Shown here one piece after another: positions 56,901-63,665 of a DNA stretch of 64,000 nt. Origin of the DNA: Ramlibacter algicola (lineage in GTDB: Bacteria; Pseudomonadota; Gammaproteobacteria; Burkholderiales; Burkholderiaceae_C). Under the pieces are notes generated by a model. It had not been told where the DNA came from and did no database searches. It saw only the letters and a list, made by a program, of their open reading frames with translations. Numbering within the stretch: the first letter of the stretch is position 1; each line of letters opens with the position of its first letter. A program made the translations under genes and the position numbers. Where the stretch lies: assembly GCF_016641735.1 (NCBI RefSeq), contig NZ_JAEDAO010000001.1, positions 3,596,001-3,660,000 on the forward strand. Direction: 5' to 3'.

Positions 56901-57290
56901 GCCGCAGCCGCCGAACACGCCGATCGCGCCTTCGAACTTCTCGGGCGGATGGCCCGCGTCCTCCAGCGCTTCCCAGCACGCTTCCAGGAAGTGGCGGTGC
57001 TGCGGGTCCAGGATGGCGGCGTCGCGCTTGGAGAAGCCGAAGAACTCGGCGTCGAACATCTCCATGTCGGGCAGCACGAGGCTGGCGCGCACGTAGTTGG
57101 GGTCGGCGAGCTCCTCCTCGCTGACGCCGGCGGCGCGCAGTTCCTCGTCGGAGAGCCATTGCGTCGCCTCGCGGCCCGCGGCGAGCAGCTTCCACAGCTC
57201 GCCCGGCGTGCGGGCGGCGGGAAAGCGGCCCGCCAGCCCGACGACGGCGATGCAGCCGGGCTCGAGGGTGTCGAGGATGGGATCGTTCAT
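50973..57290 (-). CDS. Type I polyketide synthase, KS-AT-KR-DH-ACP-TE
   Basis: A 2105-residue single-module PKS with its own release domain. KS is 10-~440 (Cys185 in TACSTSL, His321, His359). AT is ~530-820 (Ser631 in GHSAGE; specificity loop VAAH at 728-731). KR is ~905-1340, with structural half, NADPH loop TGGLGD 1151-1156, and Tyr1308/Asn1312 of the active site. DH is ~1355-1630 with H-x3-G-x4-P starting at His1386 and Asp1542 in HPALTD. ACP is ~1715-1785 with Ser1747 in GGHSL. TE is ~1825-2075 with Ser1901 (GYSGG), Asp1928 and His2053. There is no ER or MT domain. DH placed after KR is an unusual order. It follows the NRPS by 10 nt and should extend its PCP-bound product by one two-carbon unit to an enoyl chain and release it. 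Confidence 0.94.
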   Translation of the reverse strand: MNDPILDTLEPGCIAVVGLAGRFPAARTPGELWKLLAAGREATQWLSDEELRAAGVSEEELADPNYVRASLVLPDMEMFDAEFFGFSKRDAAILDPQHRHFLEACWEALEDAGHPPEKFEGAIGVFGGCGMQAYLPYNLLSNPELKKSVGLFLLRHTGNDKDFLTTRVSYLLDLKGPSVGVQTACSTSLVAVHVAAQSLLAGECDMALAGAASIELPHRHGYRFAEGEILAPDGHCRAFDESASGTLFGSGTGVVVLRRLEDAVRDRDNIYAVIRGSAVNNDGSQKAGYLAPSVDGQARAAVEALAVANVDPSTINYVEAHGTGTAVGDPIEVAALTQAYGEGGRGFAGIGSLKTNIGHLDTAAGVASLIKVSLAMRHGLIPATLNFTRPNSRFDIDKTPFRVVNEAREWKRNGTPRRAAVNSLGVGGTNAHVIVEEPPTLASQAPAQPWQVLTLSARTPTSLERLKAKWSDFLAQAPADFSLADAAFTTQVGRRGFAHRCAIVARDVQGLAAALETRQSPRVATGKAGSAAPQVVMMFPGGGASYPGAGKELLSQPAFRQAVDECFAQMPLEAPGDLRSVMFDREPGDATAARALEQPRYNIPALFVLEYAIARLWQSWGVQPAAVIGHSAGEYAAATIAGVMSLADALRIVVLRGQLFEAVPAGSMLAVDMNEPELQAAMQGLELDIAVINAPDLCIASGATASIEELGKRLAAQGREGRRLHINVAAHSRLLDGILDRFRQGISRVRLSPPQVPFISNLTGDWADATLLADPEYWVRHLRQPVRYADGVAKLLAMGDAVLLEVGPGQGMSALARQNLQGQQRTILPSTCKPQEATGDLPLMLTSVGTLWARGVTPDWDVVRGGGQPRRISLPTYAFDHQRYWIEPGKGVVEAEAKQQGPRIARLPQQDDWFGTPQWSPAPLPHATAQSGAQWLVFGSDSPLSAGVLRRIAEEGGKATLVRAGTSFASAADGSFTIDPADGADAERLFSALEQAGRLPDHVVHLWALDAAQHAGLGGQALAFDSLLHLARTLQVMDVRQSIRLAVVTAGAQAVDGRRVTQPVGALAIGPCRVIPREVPSVSAVLVDLDPADIASTAVARAIVSECVAAPGVDLVGWQAGSRFVARLAKTPAPVEGARASVRDEGVYLVTGGLGDIALEFADWLARKHRARLALVSRRALPARAQWAAAGQGTDETARLVRRLVALEASGAQVATYSADVADRDAMARVVADVRSRWGAIQGVFHAAGTLHDAPIAAKTSEGVRQVLAPKAAGAQVLHELLPPGELDVFAVFSSTSVYLGPPGQVDYVAANAYLDALAAARPDGLAIHWGIWGDQGMAARAYGKAPLAPVASGLHPLLGARADGEGGPAFEAVYDPQDLWVLREHMVGGRAVLPGTAYIEIARAAMAQLHPGSGVEIRSLSFEEAMVFEGPARRQVRVDLRRAGEHYEFSVRSRVDGTEPWLQHARATVARYKGTLAPNPHRPATGWVPGQLPQGGVDFGPRWQNIARMHLDGKRGIAEMALPERFAADLQPYALHPALTDIAATFGLQLLDASERKDALFVPLSVDRIRIVAPLPLRSISRVELKGLPAGRSPGQGQSRFASFDVTLHTPEGAPVATFDGFSLRGVDPQAMARHAAAHARREPSLTEAMLAAGLRTEDAPALFERVLTEGVRDVVVSSISLSAIRRAMADAAPKPLPPVASSRAPAPSAVQLNPVEAGIAEIWRELLGIDEVGRDDDFFVLGGHSLAAVRLFARIRKQWNVDLPLATLFQAATLSGLAALVAQAGNLDTAMPGAPAQPAPASASNVIQLPRSWSPLVPICRGSADRRPLFCVHGAGGNVLNFKVISDRLGTDQPFYGLQAQGVDGRLAPLQSIEAMAAQYIEAIRSVDPTGPYRLAGYSGGGVIAYEMAQQLRRDGAQVETIIMIDTLSPIAAGRRVPLWQKFWLKRHWTLAFALDTPKRRRRGREMVRESEAALAKIARGETLTPELVEHHLFRTFTEAQARYQPQPYEGDVVLMRAALAETVYLYAGPKLGWDDHVQGQVRVTVVHGSHFTMMAEPGVSEVIEGFRRELARLDAGLPHAADSSEANATLRPSAPRGLSPVS

Positions 57291-57300
57291 GGGTGATGCA

Positions 57301-60300
57301 TCAGGCCGTCGGGGTGGCCAGGTGGCGGTTGCGCAGCATGCGGCGCGCCTGGGCGCGGCTCTGGCCTTGCGAGACGGCGGTCGATTGGGCGCCGCCGGAC
57401 AGGTGCGCGGCGAGCGCGCGGATCGTCGGCAGGCGGAACATGTCGGTGATGGGCACTTCCTGCCCCGTGGCCTCGCGCAGGCGACGCTGCACCTGCACCA
57501 CGAGCAGCGAGTGGCCGCCGAGGTCGAAGAAGTTCTCGGTCGTGCCGACCGCTTCCAGGCCCAGCACGTCCTGCCAGATGCCCGCGATGGTGGTCTCCAT
57601 CGCGTTCTCCGGCGCTATTGCGCTGCGCGGCGCGGCGGCGACGCGCGGGTCGGGCAGCTGCTTGCGGTCGACCTTGCCGTTGGGCGTCATCGGCAGTGCG
57701 GGCAGCACCATCACCACCGCCGGCACCATGATCTCGGGCAGCGCCCGCGCCACCGCTTCGCGCAGCGCCGTGCCTTGCACGTGCGTGCCCGGCTTGCCGG
57801 TCACGTAGCCGGCCAGGAATTTCTGGCCGCTGGCGTCGTCACGCGCCACCACCACCGCCTGCTTCACGCCGTCCTGGCGCAGCAGCACGCTCTCGATCTC
57901 GCCCAGTTCGATGCGATGGCCGCGCAGCTTGACCTGGTGGTCGATGCGGCCCAGGAAGTCGATCGAGCCGTCGGGCAGGCGGCGCACCAGGTCGCCGGTG
58001 CGGTACCAGCGCGCGCCGTTCGCGTCTTGCACGAAGCGCTCGGCGTTCAGCTCGGGCCGGTGCAGGTAGCCGTCGGTCACGCCGTCGCCGCCGATGAACA
58101 GCTCGCCCGGCACGAGCGCGGGGCATTCGGCGCCCCAGGGGGTACGGATCGACAGTTGCGTGTTGGCGATCGGTTCGCCCAGCGGCACGCGGCCGTCGAG
58201 CTTCTCGAGATTGGCCGTCGTCGACCACACCGTGGTCTCGGTCGGGCCGTACATGTTCAGCAGCGCACCGGGCACCAGCGAGCGCAACTGCGTTGCCATC
58301 TCCAGCGGCAACGCCTCGCCACCGACCATCATCGCGCGCAGCCTGGACAGCGCGGCGCGGCCCGGCGCGTCGGCCAGCAGCATCGCCGCCATCGAGGGCG
58401 TGCACTGCAGGTGCGTCACGCCGTGCTGCAGCGCGTTCTCCGCGACGGACACGCGGCGGGTGCTGGCGGCGGGCGCGCGGCTGGCTTCCATCAAAGCCTT
58501 CAGTTGCGGCAGGCTGGCCAGCACGGTGTCGGGCGCGATGCCGAAGTCGACCAGGCAGGCGATCTCGTCGACGCCGGCGTCTTGCACCTTGCGCACCATG
58601 TCCAGGCAGCGCTGCGGCGTGCCGATCAGCGCGCTGCTGCCGTAGTAGCGCTGGAACGCGTGGTCCAGCAGCGCGTCGGTTTCCGCGGGCGACAGCGGCG
58701 CGGCGTCCATGATCTCCTGCGGCGTGCGGCCGTCGGCGGCCGCGCGTTGCACGAAGGTCGGGAAGGTCCAGGCGGCCTTGCGCACCAGGTCCATCGCGCC
58801 GCGAAGGTAGTTCTTCATCGGCTGGCGCGCCGTCTCGCGCGCCCGGTCCTCGTCGTCGTCGACGTAGGTGTGCAGCATCAGCGTGACGTGGCCCTCGCCG
58901 GGGTGGCCGGCTGCCTTCCACGCCGCGCGGTACAGGCGCAGCTTCTCGGCGACGTCGTCCACCGTCTGGCCCAGCAGGTGCGTCAGCAAGCGGCAGCCCA
59001 TGGTGCCGGCCTGCTCGAAGGTCTTCGGGTTGCCCGCCGCGGTGATCCACACCGGGATGTCCTGCTGCACCGGCCGCGGCAGCGTGCGCGTGGGCACCTG
59101 GTCGCCTTTGGGGCCGGGGAACGGCACCGCCTCGCCCTTCCACAGGCGCCGCACGGTGTCGATGTGCTCGACCATCACCTGCTGGCGGTTGGCGAAGTTC
59201 TGCGGCGCGAGCACGAAGTCGTTCGGCTGCCAGCCGGACGCGAAGGAGATGCCGACGCGGCCATTGGACAGGTTGTCGACGAACGCCCAGTCCTCGGCCA
59301 CGCGCACCGGGTGGTGCAGCGGGATCACGCAGCTGCCCGCGCGGATCTGCACGCGCGTCGTCATCGTCGCCAGCGCGGCGGCGGTGACGACGGGGTTGGG
59401 ATACAGCCCGCCGAAGGCGTGGAAGTGGCGCTCGGGCGTCCACACGGCCGAGAAGCCTTCGCGGTCGGCGAACTTCGCGCCTTCCAGCAGCAGCCGGTAG
59501 CTGTCGCGCGTGTCGCTCGACTCGTCGCTGGCGAAGTAGAACAGGCTGAACTCGGGGGCCTTCACCGGCGCCGCGGCGGTGTCGGAGTGCAGCACCACCG
59601 TCACGCCACGCGCGAGCGTCCAGTACAGCTCCAGCACCGAGATGTCGAACGACAGGCTGGTGACGGCCAACCACTTGGAGCCTTCTTCGCGCGGGACGCG
59701 TTCGTCCATGCCCGCGAAGAAGTTCATCACGTTGCGCTGCGTGACCACGACGCCCTTGGGCTTGCCGGTGGAGCCCGAGGTGTAGATCACGTAGGCCGGA
59801 CGGCGCGCATCGGCTTCGGGCAGCGCTTGCGGCGCGACGGCCTCAGGCTGGTCGATGCGCAGCATGCGGCCGGCGTCGACGTCGATCGCGGTGGCGGACG
59901 GGGCGCTGACCAGCACCACGGGCGCATTGGCGTCTTCGACCATGAACTGCAGCCGGTCCTTCGGGTACTCGGGGTCGAGCGGCAGGTAGGCGGCGCCGGC
60001 CTTCATCGTCGCCAGCACGGCGACCAGCAGCGCCGGAGTGCGCGGCAGGCACAGGCCGACGATGTCGCCAGCGCGCACGCCGCGGGCGACCAGGCGGTTT
60101 GCGAGCGCCGTGGATTGCTCCTCCAGCTGGGCGTAGGTGAGCGATTCGGGACCGGTGGTGACCGCGACCTGCTCGGGCGTGCGCGCGGCCTGCGCCGCGA
60201 TCAGCGTGTGCACGCAGGCTTGCTTGTCGAACGCCGACGCGGCCCGCGACAGGCGCGCCACGCTGTCCTGCTCGGCAGACGGCAGCAGCGGCAGCTCGCC

Positions 60301-61830
60301 GATGGGCCCCTGCCCTTGCGCGAACGCGTGCAGCCAGGCTTGCAGCTGGGCGGCCATCGCGACGCCTGCGTCGGGCGCGAACACGGCGTCGTCGAGCAGC
60401 AGTTCCAGGTCGCCGCGTGCATCGACGGTGAGCAGCGCCTCGCAGCCCGCCGGCAGCGATTGCGGCGCCAGCGCCAGCGCGACCTTGCGCAGCGCCGCCA
60501 GCGGCACGGAGCGCTCGCCCAGGCGCGACGGCAGGTCGCGCGTCAGCGGGCCGGCGCTGCGCGCGTGCGACAGCGTGCGCTCCAGGACGCCAGTGAATTG
60601 CAGCGTCGCCAGCGTCGGTGGCACGCTGGCCGTCATCGGCACCCAGGCGTCCAGCCAGGGCTCGAGGCCATGGGCCTGCTCCTGCAGCGACGCGTCGGTG
60701 TAGAGAACGCTGGTGCGCTCCTGGCCCGTGAGCATCGAGAGCCACGCATGGAAAGCGGCCAGCACCACCGGTGCCGGCGGTGCCACGCCGAGGTGGTGCT
60801 TCTGCACGCCGGCAACGCCCGCTTCGTTGCGGCGCGGGTACGGCAGTTCGACCGGCGCCAGCGCATGCAGCACGTCGGTCCAGTGCGACTCGCCCTTGGC
60901 GATGGAGTCGAGGCGATCCTGCAGGCGGCTGCGTGCAGCCTCCGGAACGCCGAGCACGGCGCCTGGCTGCACGCGCGGTGCGCCACCCTCCAGGGTCGTG
61001 CAGCCGCCGAGCACCAGCTCGCCGCCCAGCGCGGCGACGCGAAGGGTGTCGCCCTGCACGCCGAGCACCGTGCCGGGCGCGGCGCTGGCCAAGCCGTCGC
61101 GCACTTCGGCGCTGCGCACGAGCACGAGCTCGTCGCCCGCCAGCACCTTGGCGCGGCCGAGCGGGTTGGCGTACTGGCCGAAGTCGAGCGCGCGCACGAG
61201 CGCGGCGAGTTCCTGGGCGGGCCGCGTGAAGTCCAGTGTCGCCAGCAGCGCGGGGCGCTTGTGGCGGCCGAAGTAGGTGCGCTCGCCGCTTTGCGCCGCC
61301 AGCGCGAGGCGGTCATGCGCGATGTCGTCGGCGATCTGCGTGAAGGCCGCGAGGCCGGCTTCGTAGCACTTGGCGTTCAGGCTCAGCGCCGTTTCGGCGG
61401 GCGACACCTCGAACGAACCCTGCCGCACGATGCGGCCGGCATCGGCACGCGCGGTCATCTCGTGCCACGTGACGCCGTGCACGCCCTCGCCGGCCATCAG
61501 CGCCCAGCAGGTGGCGTTGAGGCCCGCGTAGCGAGGCAGCAGCGCATCGTGGAAGTTGATCGCGAGCTGGCCCGCGCGCTCCAGCACCGCCTGCGGCAGC
61601 ATGCGCAGGTTGGCGACGCTGAACAGGTAGTCGAAGCGGAGGCCATCGAGCTGGGCACCCCACTCGCCTTCCATCGCGATCGCGCGCACGTCCTGCGCGC
61701 GCGCCCAGTCGAGATTCGCGCTGCTGCCCGACACCACGGCGGCCACCGAGTGGCCGGCACGGCGCCACGCTTCGGCGCATTGCACCAGCAGGCTCCCATC
61801 CCCCACGAACACAGCCGTTGTCGTCGTCAT
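57301..61830 (-). CDS. NRPS: formyltransferase - half C domain - A domain with inserted luciferase-like monooxygenase - PCP
   Basis: A 1509-residue loading-type module. Residues 1-~300 match formyltransferases (Fmt fold), with the Asn92/His94 of NFHDALLPRYAG and Asp130 of the ADAG motif as likely catalytic residues. About 320-540 resembles only the C-terminal half of a condensation domain; no HHxxxDG is present. The adenylation domain starts at about 545, with A3 YTSGSTGKPKG at 683-693 and A4 around SFDIS at 727-731, breaks at about 755, and resumes at about 1125 with YGPTETT (1194-1200) and NGK (1384-1386). The gap of about 365 residues is a luciferase-like flavin monooxygenase domain of the natural-product LLM type (TIGR04020-like). 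PCP Ser1441 is in GGHSL. The frame is continuous, so this is not a frameshift artefact. The specificity code reads DILQMGMVWK, close to glycine. Confidence 0.92.
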   Translation of the reverse strand: MTTTTAVFVGDGSLLVQCAEAWRRAGHSVAAVVSGSSANLDWARAQDVRAIAMEGEWGAQLDGLRFDYLFSVANLRMLPQAVLERAGQLAINFHDALLPRYAGLNATCWALMAGEGVHGVTWHEMTARADAGRIVRQGSFEVSPAETALSLNAKCYEAGLAAFTQIADDIAHDRLALAAQSGERTYFGRHKRPALLATLDFTRPAQELAALVRALDFGQYANPLGRAKVLAGDELVLVRSAEVRDGLASAAPGTVLGVQGDTLRVAALGGELVLGGCTTLEGGAPRVQPGAVLGVPEAARSRLQDRLDSIAKGESHWTDVLHALAPVELPYPRRNEAGVAGVQKHHLGVAPPAPVVLAAFHAWLSMLTGQERTSVLYTDASLQEQAHGLEPWLDAWVPMTASVPPTLATLQFTGVLERTLSHARSAGPLTRDLPSRLGERSVPLAALRKVALALAPQSLPAGCEALLTVDARGDLELLLDDAVFAPDAGVAMAAQLQAWLHAFAQGQGPIGELPLLPSAEQDSVARLSRAASAFDKQACVHTLIAAQAARTPEQVAVTTGPESLTYAQLEEQSTALANRLVARGVRAGDIVGLCLPRTPALLVAVLATMKAGAAYLPLDPEYPKDRLQFMVEDANAPVVLVSAPSATAIDVDAGRMLRIDQPEAVAPQALPEADARRPAYVIYTSGSTGKPKGVVVTQRNVMNFFAGMDERVPREEGSKWLAVTSLSFDISVLELYWTLARGVTVVLHSDTAAAPVKAPEFSLFYFASDESSDTRDSYRLLLEGAKFADREGFSAVWTPERHFHAFGGLYPNPVVTAAALATMTTRVQIRAGSCVIPLHHPVRVAEDWAFVDNLSNGRVGISFASGWQPNDFVLAPQNFANRQQVMVEHIDTVRRLWKGEAVPFPGPKGDQVPTRTLPRPVQQDIPVWITAAGNPKTFEQAGTMGCRLLTHLLGQTVDDVAEKLRLYRAAWKAAGHPGEGHVTLMLHTYVDDDEDRARETARQPMKNYLRGAMDLVRKAAWTFPTFVQRAAADGRTPQEIMDAAPLSPAETDALLDHAFQRYYGSSALIGTPQRCLDMVRKVQDAGVDEIACLVDFGIAPDTVLASLPQLKALMEASRAPAASTRRVSVAENALQHGVTHLQCTPSMAAMLLADAPGRAALSRLRAMMVGGEALPLEMATQLRSLVPGALLNMYGPTETTVWSTTANLEKLDGRVPLGEPIANTQLSIRTPWGAECPALVPGELFIGGDGVTDGYLHRPELNAERFVQDANGARWYRTGDLVRRLPDGSIDFLGRIDHQVKLRGHRIELGEIESVLLRQDGVKQAVVVARDDASGQKFLAGYVTGKPGTHVQGTALREAVARALPEIMVPAVVMVLPALPMTPNGKVDRKQLPDPRVAAAPRSAIAPENAMETTIAGIWQDVLGLEAVGTTENFFDLGGHSLLVVQVQRRLREATGQEVPITDMFRLPTIRALAAHLSGGAQSTAVSQGQSRAQARRMLRNRHLATPTA

Positions 61831-61851
61831 TTCGTTCTCAGGTACAGCGGG

Positions 61852-62610
61852 TTACGGATCAACGATGCTAGAAGCCTGGGCTTCCGCGCAGTGACGTTGT
61901 TTACAAATTGCAATTCCTCGGTGCTCTTCCGCGAAGCGGCGCGTGGCCAGCCCGTCGAGCTGGACCAGGCGCACGTCGCCGAGTTCGTCGCTCGCGAGCG
62001 CCAGCGCATGGCCTTCGGGCGCGGGCAGGCGCAACACGACGGTGCCGACGGGCAGCAGCGTGTTGCCGTCGATGACCTCGAAGCAGTCGTCGCCCGCGAA
62101 CGGCCGCAGCCCGATGCGCGGGTTCGACGCCGACAGGCCGGTGCCCTGCGCCTTCCAGTACGCCTCCAGCGCGGTCCATTGCAGGAACAGGTCCACCGGT
62201 TCGGCGTCGGGCAGCGCGACCACGAAGGGGTCGAGCACCGAGGCCTGCACCGACGCATTCACGGTTTCCACGTCCACACCCAGGCGCGTGACGCGGCCCA
62301 CCGCGCAAGCGACGAGGCCGCGGCTGCGCGTGAGGCTGAAGGCGGGCGCCTCTGGCGCATCGAGCAGCACGGGGCGGCCGTGGGCGGCGGTGCCGAAACG
62401 CAACTCGCTCGGGTCCGCGCCGAGCGCGGTGCCGAGCGCCATGCGGCGCAGGGCGTGAGCGAGGATGAAGGCGTTGCGGTCGACGTCGAAGCGGAACGCA
62501 TCGGCGCGTTCACGCTCGCCGGCATCCAGCAGCGCGCGCAGGGTCTCGCACGCGGAGGCGCCGACGCCGTCCGGCCGTGCCGTCCACACCTCGATCGCCC
62601 CAACCTGCAT
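61852..62610 (-). CDS. Sfp-type 4'-phosphopantetheinyl transferase
   Basis: A 252-residue Sfp-class PPTase that would load phosphopantetheine on the PCP and ACP of the neighbouring NRPS and PKS. The metal motif GVDVE is at about 110-114 and the second motif reads WTALEAYWKAQG, where the usual KEA lysine is replaced by Leu. It ends 21 nt before the NRPS start, so the three genes are one operon. The ATG at 62610 has a GGGAG ribosome-binding site at proper distance; the ATG at 62628 is the alternative. Presence of a private PPTase supports the operon being a self-contained biosynthetic unit. Confidence 0.9.
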   Translation of the reverse strand: MQVGAIEVWTARPDGVGASACETLRALLDAGERERADAFRFDVDRNAFILAHALRRMALGTALGADPSELRFGTAAHGRPVLLDAPEAPAFSLTRSRGLVACAVGRVTRLGVDVETVNASVQASVLDPFVVALPDAEPVDLFLQWTALEAYWKAQGTGLSASNPRIGLRPFAGDDCFEVIDGNTLLPVGTVVLRLPAPEGHALALASDELGDVRLVQLDGLATRRFAEEHRGIAICKQRHCAEAQASSIVDP

Positions 62611-62735
62611 CGGACTCCCTGGTTGCATTTCCTGACGCGGCGATGGTGCCGGTCAGGCAAGCCCTTGTGCGCTTCAGTGGCCCGGACGGACTACGGCTCC
62701 CGCGCGCGTGCGTTGCGTCGAGCAAACTCGTGCGC

Positions 62736-63539
62736 ATGTCGAAGGCCGAGCCACCGGACCGCGGCGCCCCACGGATGAGTCGCGCGGCGATTCCCATCCT
62801 GTCGTACCACCAGGTCGACCGGCCGCCGCCGCGTGGCACGCCGGTGCGGTCGCTCGTGTTGCCGCCATGGCGGCTTGCAGCGCAGCTGCAGGCGTTGCGC
62901 GCCCTCGGCTGGCAGGGCCTGTCGATGCGCGAGCTGCAACCGTACCTGCGCGGCGAGCGCCACGGCAAGGTCGTCGGGATCACTTTCGACGATGGTTACC
63001 GCAACAACCTGCGGCACGCGCTGCCGGTGCTGCAACGGCTGGGCTTCAGCGCGACGGTGTTCATGGTCAGCGGCCAGCTCGGCGGCACGAACGCGTGGGA
63101 CCACGCGCTGGGCGTGCCGCCATCACCGCTGATGACCGCGGCGGAACTGCGCGAATGGATCGACGCCGGCATGGAGGTGGGCTCGCACACGCGCAACCAC
63201 GTGAACCTCGCGCAGTGCGACGACACGACCGCGCGCGAGGAGATCACCGGTTCGCGGCTCGACCTCGAGGACGTGCTGGGCGTCCCGGTGCGCAGCTTCT
63301 GCTACCCCTACGGCGGCCACCGCGCCGAGCACGCCGAGATGGTCCGCGAAGCCGGCTACACCAGCGCCACCACGATCGTCAGCGCGCGCACGCAGGAGGG
63401 CGATGACATGTTCCGGTTGCCGCGCGTGTCCGTGGAACTCGACGACCCGATCGCGCGGACCGTGCTGCACGTCGCCACGCCCTGGCTGGAGTGGCGTTCC
63501 CGCCGCCGTGGTGCGGCCGCCTTGCCGGCGGCCTGTTGA
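62736..63539 (+). CDS. NodB-type polysaccharide deacetylase
   Basis: A 267-residue carbohydrate esterase 4 domain protein. The NodB motifs are clear: TFDDGYRNN (metal/base Asp pair), the SHTRNH (H-x3-H) zinc ligands, and a C-terminal CYPYGGHRAEHAEMVREAGY segment. It would remove N- or O-acetyl groups from a polysaccharide or another amide. No signal peptide is evident, so it may be cytosolic. The start is uncertain: 62736 (MSKAEPP) or 62775 (MSRAAIPILSYH), and an even longer frame overlaps the PPTase promoter region. It is divergent from the PPTase. Confidence 0.87.
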   Translation: MSKAEPPDRGAPRMSRAAIPILSYHQVDRPPPRGTPVRSLVLPPWRLAAQLQALRALGWQGLSMRELQPYLRGERHGKVVGITFDDGYRNNLRHALPVLQRLGFSATVFMVSGQLGGTNAWDHALGVPPSPLMTAAELREWIDAGMEVGSHTRNHVNLAQCDDTTAREEITGSRLDLEDVLGVPVRSFCYPYGGHRAEHAEMVREAGYTSATTIVSARTQEGDDMFRLPRVSVELDDPIARTVLHVATPWLEWRSRRRGAAALPAAC

Positions 63540-63542
63540 TTT

Positions 63543-63664
63543 CTCAACGCAGAGGGCAGGCAGAAGCGCAGAAGGAAGACAGAAGGAAGCAGATAGAGTG
63601 CAAAGAGGTTCGCTCCCTCTTTTTTCTGCGCCTTCTGTCCCTGTTCTGCGTCCTCTGCGTTGAG
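63543..63664. repeat. GCAGA palindrome, copy F
   Basis: A ~122-bp palindrome with perfect 13-bp ends, CTCAACGCAGAGG (63543-63555) and CCTCTGCGTTGAG (63652-63664). It fills almost the whole gap between the convergent deacetylase (stop 3 nt before) and fdhD (stop 1 nt after). Five or more GCAGA-like units and four TCTGC-like units occur. Confidence 0.88.
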
Positions 63665-63665
63665 A

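Noticed and set aside
57301..61830. Frameshift or assembly chimera inside the NRPS
   Set aside because: The frame is continuous over the insertion and both A-domain halves are complete and in order, and the LLM insert keeps the same codon character.
57097..62778. Very long plus-strand open frame (1893 codons)
   Set aside because: It is antisense to the NRPS and PPTase, which have full domain content. Shadow only.
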